Shown one piece after another: positions 59,395 through 64,000 of a DNA stretch of 64,000 nucleotides. The notes under the pieces were generated by a model. That model searched no databases. It worked only from the letters and a program-made list of their open reading frames with translations, and was not told the origin of the DNA. The translations under genes and the position numbers were made by a program. Position 1 is the first letter of the stretch; every line of letters starts with the position of its first letter. Origin of the DNA: Lentzea albida (lineage in GTDB: Bacteria > Actinomycetota > Actinomycetes > Mycobacteriales > Pseudonocardiaceae). The DNA lies in the NCBI RefSeq assembly GCF_900111005.1, contig NZ_FOFV01000018.1:141042-205041 (forward strand), read 5' to 3'.

Positions 59395-60519
59395 GTGGTG
59401 TTCTTGCGGTATCTCGTTGCCGTGCCGTTGATCCTGCTCAGCTACGTCGCTGTGCCGTTCGGGCATCTGACGCTGTCGTCGTACCTGTTCCAGCGATCGC
59501 TGCCGTTCGGCGACGAGGAGTTCGACTTCGCCGCCGAGTTCACGGAGAAGTTCGCCTACCTCAACGGGTTCTGGCCCGTCACCGTGGCACTGCTGCTCTT
59601 CGTCGTGCTCTGGTGGATGACGGCGGCCTGGCCGCGCATCGCGTTGCTGCCGTCGGCGCCGATCGCGTTCGTCGGCCTGCTGACCGCGAAGGGCGCGGAG
59701 CAGTTCGTGCTGTGCGTGGCGACACCGCTGGTCGCGTGGGGTCTCGCGTGGCTCGCGGCGAAAGTCGTGTCGTGGCCGGTCACCGGTGACGTGCGGCGCT
59801 CACCGGTCGAGGTCCTCATCGGACTGCGCGGCGGCGGGCGGCTGCGGGTGCAGTCGCGCCGGCTGCTGGTCGACAAGCTCCCACCGCCCCGGCACCCGTC
59901 GTCCCCGGTCGGACGGGTCGCGATCCGATTCGACCGGATCGGCCACGTCGAGGCCGGCACGGTGGTCTCACCCGCGCAGTGGCGGTTCGGCAACACGAGC
60001 GAGCTCACGATCACACCGGGACCGGCACTGCGGATCATCGGTGGCGGGCAGGAGTGGCTGCTGCCCGTCGACGACGTCGACACGACGATGCGCCTGGTGC
60101 TGGAACGGGCGAGGCGCCGCGCCAAGGCGGATCCGCGGCCGCCGATGGACAGCACGCGGTGGGCGGAGGCGAAGAAGCTGTGGGACCTGGGGCCTTCGCA
60201 GCCGATGCGGCCGAACCAGAAGAAGGTCAGGCACGGCACGCACCACCTGATGCTGGTGCTCAGCGTCCTCACGGCGGCGATGGCCGGTTATTCGGTCTTC
60301 CGCGCGTTCAGCGGCAGCTGGAGCTTCGTCTTCGGGGCTCTCTTCTTCGGCGGCATCTCCTACGGGACGGCCCGCGGGTGGGCTTCGCTGGGCGCGGCGG
60401 TGAAGCTCGCCGAGGAGAACCCTCACTCACCGTTGGCGGATGAACCCGATCCGCGACGAATTCCTGTAACCGGCTGGAGTTCTCAGCCCACAATGCTGGG
60501 CCAAACGAGCGATTTGTGA
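59395..60519 (+). CDS. Membrane protein of unknown function
   Basis: A 374-residue membrane protein with three N-terminal helices (LVAVPLILLSYVAVPFGHL; GFWPVTVALLLFVVLWWM; a third near 105-130), a cytosolic PH-like beta region at about 145-245 (GRLRVQSRRLLVDKLPPP, RIGHVEAGTVVSPAQWRF, ELTITPGPALRIIGGG), and a pair of helices near the C-terminus (MLVLSVLTAAMAGYSVFRAF and the one after). Family not recognised. GTG at 59395 (or 59398) is used. It begins 19 bases after the XRE gene and may be co-transcribed. Confidence 0.8.
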   Translation: MVFLRYLVAVPLILLSYVAVPFGHLTLSSYLFQRSLPFGDEEFDFAAEFTEKFAYLNGFWPVTVALLLFVVLWWMTAAWPRIALLPSAPIAFVGLLTAKGAEQFVLCVATPLVAWGLAWLAAKVVSWPVTGDVRRSPVEVLIGLRGGGRLRVQSRRLLVDKLPPPRHPSSPVGRVAIRFDRIGHVEAGTVVSPAQWRFGNTSELTITPGPALRIIGGGQEWLLPVDDVDTTMRLVLERARRRAKADPRPPMDSTRWAEAKKLWDLGPSQPMRPNQKKVRHGTHHLMLVLSVLTAAMAGYSVFRAFSGSWSFVFGALFFGGISYGTARGWASLGAAVKLAEENPHSPLADEPDPRRIPVTGWSSQPTMLGQTSDL

Positions 60520-60581
60520 AACGCATCGCCCGACTTGTCCGACACTGAGAGTGACGGGAAGCCGAGTCGTGAGGATGCCCC

Positions 60582-61511
60582 ATGACGATGCAGCAACGCA
60601 CAGAACCTTCGCCAGCCGCCGTCCTGATCGCCGTCGCCGTGCTCGCCCTGGTTCTGACCGTTGCTTTCGGCCCCCTGGGCTTCGTCATCGGCCTCGCGCT
60701 GTTCGGCCTGATGTTCGTCGGCACGAAGAACAAGACGGCCGACCAGATCACCCCGGTGCGCACGCGGTCCCGCCTGCGCCGCCTGTCCACGGCGGGACGG
60801 GTCGCGATCGTCGGCGAGTCGCACCACCAGGACGCCATCGCGGAGATCGCCGCGCTCGCCACCCACGAGCTCAAAGCCGACACCGGGAACGGCACCGCCG
60901 TCCCGGCCACCGCGGTCCTCGTGCCGGAACCCGCCACCCGGCACGACCTCACGGCGGTCCGGGTCGACCTCCTGCGCGGCGACGGCACCGCCGTCACCGC
61001 CGGCTACCTGCGCGGCGAGCAGGCCGTCGACTACCGGCCGCTCCTGCTCGACCTGGCCGGCCGCGGCGAGATCGGCTCGTGCCCGGCGCGCATCGTCGGC
61101 AGCGACCAGCGCTACGGCGTGCACCTGCACCTCGGCGCCCCGCGACTCCTGCTGCTCGACCACGAGGCACTCGGCACGGCACCGACGCTGCCCGCGGAAC
61201 AGCAGGTCGCCGTCGTGGGCGAGCAGGTCCACCAGCACGTGCTGCACCGCGTCGTCAACGGCCGCACGCCCGCCCACGTCATCGCGGAACTGCGCGACTG
61301 CAGGATCGTTAGAGGCTCTCACATCGGTGAGCACACCCTCGAGGTGCTGCTCGAAGGTGAGTCCGTCGGCCAGCTCACGTACGCGATGGGGCTTCGCTAC
61401 TGCGACATGGCACAGGAGTGGCGCGCCCGCACGGGGCGCGCGCTCTGCGAAGCCGTCATCACCAACGAGGGGACGCGCGGCCTTCAGGCGAACTTGCTGC
61501 TGCCCAAGTAG
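60582..61511 (+). CDS. Membrane-anchored protein with duplicated HIRAN-like region
   Basis: A 309-residue protein with two N-terminal helices (residues 10-48, VLIAVAVLALVLTVAFGPLG and FVIGLALFGLMFVG) and a cytosolic part with two related repeats: GRVAIVGESHHQDAIAEIA (about 70) and QVAVVGEQVHQHVLHRVV (about 208), each followed by a strand-rich stretch. The VVGES..yq.a pattern recalls HIRAN-like nucleic-acid binding modules, a weak resemblance. The 3' end overlaps the convergent NmrA gene by 28 bases. Confidence 0.75.
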   Translation: MTMQQRTEPSPAAVLIAVAVLALVLTVAFGPLGFVIGLALFGLMFVGTKNKTADQITPVRTRSRLRRLSTAGRVAIVGESHHQDAIAEIAALATHELKADTGNGTAVPATAVLVPEPATRHDLTAVRVDLLRGDGTAVTAGYLRGEQAVDYRPLLLDLAGRGEIGSCPARIVGSDQRYGVHLHLGAPRLLLLDHEALGTAPTLPAEQQVAVVGEQVHQHVLHRVVNGRTPAHVIAELRDCRIVRGSHIGEHTLEVLLEGESVGQLTYAMGLRYCDMAQEWRARTGRALCEAVITNEGTRGLQANLLLPK

Positions 61512-62296
61512 TCGGCGAACGTCCGCGGCGCACGCCCGAGCACCCGCTGCACGTTGTCGGACACATGCGCCTCCTCGCCCTTGCGGATGAGCACGATCAG
61601 CATCGTGACGAGGTCGGCGATCTCCTCCGAGAAGCCGAGCCCGCGCAAGGCCGCGGTGAACTCTTCGGGAGCGACGTCCACGTACCGGACGGGCTCACCG
61701 GTCACCTCGCTGATCCGCGCCAGCACCTCGGGGAACGACAGCGCCTCGGGTCCGCTGAGGTCGTAGGTCTTCCCGTGGTGACCGGGCTGCGTGAGCGCGA
61801 CGACGGCGATCTCGGCGATGTCCACCACGTCGATGAAGGGGTGGACGCCGTCGCCGGCCGGGACGGCGAGCTCGCCCCGGCGCACCGGCTCCGCGAAGAT
61901 GTCCTCGTCGAAGTTCTGCATGAACCAGGTGGGACGCAGGATCGTCCACTCGACGCCCGAACCCTTGACCGCGGCCTCGAACGGATCGTCGGCGGGCGCG
62001 CCGCGCATCGACAGCAGCACCAGCCGGGTCACACCGGCCTTCACGGCGACACCGACGAAGTCGTTCAACTGCACCGGGTTCTCCGGCGGCACGACGTAGA
62101 CGGCGGTCGTTCCTCTGACCGCGGGTTCCCAGGTGTCCGGTGCGGACCAGTCGAACTTCGTGGCCGCCGACCGCGACGCCGGACGCGCGGCGGAGCCGAG
62201 GAGGCCGGTGACGCGGCGGCCGGTCTTGCCGGTGGCGCCGAGGACGAGGACGGTGTCGTCCGTGGACGGGGTGTTGATCGCGCTCAATGTTGACAT
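61484..62296 (-). CDS. NmrA-family NAD(P)-binding protein
   Basis: A 270-residue atypical short-chain dehydrogenase of the NmrA/azoreductase-like group. The nucleotide-binding motif VLVLGATGKTGRRV lies at residues 15-28, followed by LVLLSMRGAP and WTILRPTWFMQNFDEDI, typical of redox-sensor or quinone-reductase members. ATG at 62296 is fitting. It diverges from the MazG-like gene; the gap contains two inverted repeats. Confidence 0.88.
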   Translation of the reverse strand: MSTLSAINTPSTDDTVLVLGATGKTGRRVTGLLGSAARPASRSAATKFDWSAPDTWEPAVRGTTAVYVVPPENPVQLNDFVGVAVKAGVTRLVLLSMRGAPADDPFEAAVKGSGVEWTILRPTWFMQNFDEDIFAEPVRRGELAVPAGDGVHPFIDVVDIAEIAVVALTQPGHHGKTYDLSGPEALSFPEVLARISEVTGEPVRYVDVAPEEFTAALRGLGFSEEIADLVTMLIVLIRKGEEAHVSDNVQRVLGRAPRTFADYLGSSKFA

Positions 62297-62308
62297 GACC
62301 AGAGCTAA

Positions 62309-62365
62309 TCAACGTTGACGCGGACGAACCATGATTGATCGGCCGCCATCCTTGCTCGTTCGTCC
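62309..62365. promoter_or_regulatory. Inverted repeats in nmrA/mazG-like intergenic region
   Basis: TCAACGTTGA (62309-62318) is a perfect palindrome 13 bases from the NmrA start. GGACGAAC (62322-62329) and GTTCGTCC (62358-62365) form a perfect 8-base inverted repeat across 28 bases. Either may be an operator for the divergent genes. Confidence 0.5.
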
Positions 62366-62384
62366 ACGTGGTAATCAGTGGTGC

Positions 62385-62744
62385 ATGAGTCAGCGTGATC
62401 TCGTGGACCTGAGGGACGCCCTGCGCGCGTTCGCCGCTGCCCGTGACTGGGACAGCTACCACACGCCCAAGAACCTGGTGATGGCCTTGTCCGCGGAGGT
62501 CGGCGAGCTGACCGACCTGTTCCAGTGGCTGACGCCCGAAGAGGCACGGGACGCGATGCAGGATCCGGAACTCGCCTGGAACGTCCGCGACGAGCTCGCG
62601 GACGTGATGCACTACCTCACCAGGCTGGCGGACAAGCTCGGTGTCGACCTCGTCGAGGCCGCGTTCGCCAAGATCGACCGCAACGAGCGGCGATTCCCGA
62701 CCGGGAGCCTGACTCCCGTGCCGGTGGAGAAGGGGGAGCTGTGA
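62385..62744 (+). CDS. MazG-like nucleotide pyrophosphohydrolase
   Basis: A 119-residue all-alpha NTP pyrophosphatase of the RS21-C6/MazG-like type that hydrolyses (d)NTPs, often modified dCTP. Metal-binding acidic motifs are visible: LVMALSAEVGELTDLFQWL (ExxE) and VRDELADVMHYLTRLADKLG (ExxD). ATG at 62385 gives a normal-length protein without a strong ribosome site. Its stop overlaps the GTG of the next gene (GTGA), so the two are co-translated. Confidence 0.93.
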   Translation: MSQRDLVDLRDALRAFAAARDWDSYHTPKNLVMALSAEVGELTDLFQWLTPEEARDAMQDPELAWNVRDELADVMHYLTRLADKLGVDLVEAAFAKIDRNERRFPTGSLTPVPVEKGEL

Positions 62745-63331
62745 GCTTGCAGGACGCGCACGCCTTACACGTGCACCAGAAGGTCACCTTCATGGTGAAC
62801 CGCTACGAGGTCTTCCTGGACGACAACGGCGCACCGGGCGCACTGGTGGGGTTCGCCGAGCAGAAGCGGCTCAAGATCAAGGAACGGATCACCGTCTACA
62901 CCGACTCGTCGAAGAACCGGGTGCTGTTCGAGTTCAACGCCCGCAAGGTGATCGACCTCGGTAGCGGCTACGACGTCATCGACGAGCAGGGCAGGTCGAT
63001 CGGCCTGTTCCGCAAGGACTTCGGCAAGTCGTTGCTGCGCTCGACCTGGCACCTCGAGCAGCCGGGCCGCGGCACGGCGACCGGGGCGGAGCGCAACAAG
63101 TGGCTCGCGGGCTTCCGCCGGTTGTGGGACTGGATCCCGTACATCGGAGATGCGCCGTTCCCCATGCGCTACCACTTCGACTTCGCGACGGAGAACGGCG
63201 CTCCCGTGTTCAGCGTCGACAAGAAGACCTGGGTCCGCGACCACTACCTGGTCAGGATCCAGGATCCTGGCATCGACCGCCGGCTCGTGATCGCTCAGGC
63301 CGTGGCGCTCGACGCGCTGCAGTCCCGCTAG
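62741..63331 (+). CDS. LURP-one/tubby-like family protein
   Basis: A 196-residue strand-rich protein resembling the LURP-one-related (tubby-like scramblase fold) family: KVTFMVNRYEVFLDDNG, then FAEQKRLKIKERITVYTD, GYDVIDEQGRSIGLFRKDFG, and a final FSVDKKTWVRDHYLVRI strand pair. No signal peptide. GTG at 62741 overlaps the pyrophosphohydrolase stop. Function unknown; such proteins may bind phospholipid or act as stress proteins. Confidence 0.78.
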   Translation: MSLQDAHALHVHQKVTFMVNRYEVFLDDNGAPGALVGFAEQKRLKIKERITVYTDSSKNRVLFEFNARKVIDLGSGYDVIDEQGRSIGLFRKDFGKSLLRSTWHLEQPGRGTATGAERNKWLAGFRRLWDWIPYIGDAPFPMRYHFDFATENGAPVFSVDKKTWVRDHYLVRIQDPGIDRRLVIAQAVALDALQSR

Positions 63332-63333
63332 GA

Positions 63334-63498
63334 CTAGAGGTAAGTCAGCAGGAGGAGGATCAGGCACACCAGCAGCACGACGCCGAGCACTGCGGGCAGG
63401 ACCGACTGCGAGGACGGCGCGGGCTCGCGGGCGTGCCTGCCCCGCCTCCTGCGCGCTCGCCACCGCAAAGGTGCCTCCCCTGCCCACTGCTCGTTCAT
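63334..63498 (-). CDS. Very small single-helix membrane protein
   Basis: A 54-residue reading frame with an Arg-rich N-terminal part (LRWRARRRRGRHAREP) and a C-terminal membrane helix (VLPAVLGVVLLVCLILLLLT), suggesting a tail-anchored peptide. ATG at 63498 is chosen; no good ribosome site is visible. It lies between the LURP-like gene and the rRNA operon terminator. Coding is plausible but not certain. Confidence 0.5.
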   Translation of the reverse strand: MNEQWAGEAPLRWRARRRRGRHAREPAPSSQSVLPAVLGVVLLVCLILLLLTYL

Positions 63499-63609
63499 GA
63501 CGATCACGGTAGGGAGGAACGGCAGGGGCCTGAGGCACGTCACCCGCTCGCCGGGGTCTCATCACCCGGTCAGCCGCTCAATGAGCACGAACACCTGCAC
63601 GGAGACACG

Positions 63610-63653
63610 AAAAAGCCCTGCGGGGAGCGCTTGTGGCGCTCGACCCGCAGGGC
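63610..63653 (-). terminator. rRNA operon terminator
   Basis: On the minus strand, GCCCTGCGGG pairs with CCCGCAGGGC (arms 63644-63653 and 63615-63624), with a nested GAGCGC/GCGCTC stem inside, followed by TTTTT (63614-63610). It lies 8 bases beyond the 5S rRNA 3' end. Confidence 0.92.
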
Positions 63654-63661
63654 AAATTAAG

Positions 63662-63777
63662 TTCGGCGGCGACCTACTCTCCCACACCGTAACCAGTGCA
63701 GTACCATCGGCGCAGAAGGGCTTAACTACCGGGTTCGGAATGGGACCGGGTGTTTCCCCAACGCTATAACCACCGAA
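63662..63777 (-). rRNA. rrf: 5S ribosomal RNA
   Basis: On the minus strand the sequence from TTCGGTGGTTATAGCG to the closing GTCGCCGCCGAA matches the actinobacterial 5S rRNA (about 116 nt), including the internal GGGAAACACCCGGTCCCATT, CCGAACCCGGTAGTTAAG and GGGAGAGTAGGTCG segments. The two ends pair as expected. It is the last gene of the operon. Confidence 0.97.
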
Positions 63778-63822
63778 ACACTATGGAAATGTACAACCAG
63801 AGCCCTGTTCGAGCTCTCGATC

Positions 63823-63846
63823 GGTTCTGGTTGTTCTTCCAGAACC
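63823..63846 (-). other. Processing hairpin in 23S-5S spacer
   Basis: GGTTCTGG and CCAGAACC form a perfect 8-base stem around TTGTTCTT within the 97-base 23S-5S spacer, probably an RNase recognition or processing structure. Confidence 0.55.
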
Positions 63847-63874
63847 GCACAGTGGATGCGTAGCGTCTTTGTAA

Positions 63875-64000
63875 CAAGTCCTCGGCCTATTAGTACCAGT
63901 CAGCTCCAACCGTTACCGGTCTTCCACCTCTGGCCTATCAACCCAGTGGTCTAGCTGGGGGCCTTAACCCACAAAGGGTGGGATACCTCATCTTGGAACG
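63875..64000 (-). rRNA. rrl: 23S ribosomal RNA, 3' end (partial)
   Basis: Read on the minus strand, the window edge gives CGTTCCAAGATGAGGTATCC, then GGTTAAGGCCCCCAGCTAGA and GGTACTAATAGGCCGAGGAC, the conserved 3' terminal part of actinobacterial 23S rRNA. The gene continues beyond the window. The exact 3' end near 63875 is approximate. Confidence 0.95.

Overview
The window is very GC-rich, gene-dense DNA from a filamentous actinomycete. An SsgA/SsgB-type sporulation protein, LAL- and NB-ARC-type regulators, a coproporphyrin-dependent heme pathway (HemE, HemY, HemQ), a DUF3000 gene and an actinobacterial 5S rRNA all point there. Gene content and style suggest Pseudonocardiaceae (a Lentzea, Saccharothrix or Actinosynnema relative); that placement is inference. 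From memory, Streptomyces coelicolor has a similar core order (hem genes, DUF3000, response regulator, RNase D, fadA-fadB), so 25.6-45.2 kb is probably conserved chromosomal backbone.

Layout. 0-4.3 kb: a tyrosine integrase of lower GC, a small orphan gene and a NACHT-type STAND NTPase, together looking like the edge of an integrated element or defence island, next to a stand-alone LigD polymerase domain. 5.3-9.0 kb: TetR regulator diverging, with a near-perfect palindromic operator, from two acyl-CoA dehydrogenases and a MaoC-like hydratase. 9.0-16.2 kb: regulators (orphan LuxR, LAL-type ATPase-LuxR, SsgB-like, XRE-NB-ARC-TPR, GntR/FadR) and a type II asparaginase behind a clear GntR palindrome. 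17.1-22.3 kb: msrB, then the most striking locus, four TIGR04222-like membrane proteins with Ser/Gly/Cys-rich tails, the last ones translationally chained to a DUF692 (MNIO) enzyme and a small partner protein. This looks like a ribosomal-peptide-style modification system acting on membrane-anchored Cys-rich tails. 22.5-38.4 kb: two large secreted subtilases flanking the heme operon, DUF3000, a membrane dipeptidase, a NarL-type response regulator, RNase D, an O-methyltransferase/TetR pair and a GNAT enzyme with a repeat-expanded N-terminus.

38.4-45.2 kb: ECF sigma factor with a membrane partner, a MerR/membrane protein/ABA4-like unit, and fadA-fadB beta-oxidation genes. 45.2-51 kb: a hypothetical, a Phd-VapC toxin-antitoxin pair, two DUF72 paralogues around a GH5 glycosidase and an arylamine N-acetyltransferase, and a small secreted I36-like protein. 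51-57.3 kb: a tightly coupled four-gene operon of a zinc-hook ATPase, a small protein, an Mre11/SbcD-like phosphoesterase and a membrane-spanning YhaN-like ATPase, a candidate nucleic-acid processing or defence system. 57.6-63.5 kb: an unrecognised protein followed by an XRE/degenerate ImmA regulator, membrane proteins, an NmrA oxidoreductase, a MazG-like pyrophosphatase and a LURP-one-like protein. The window ends with the distal part of an rRNA operon on the minus strand (5S and the 3' end of 23S) with its terminator. No tRNA, CRISPR array or insertion sequence was seen.
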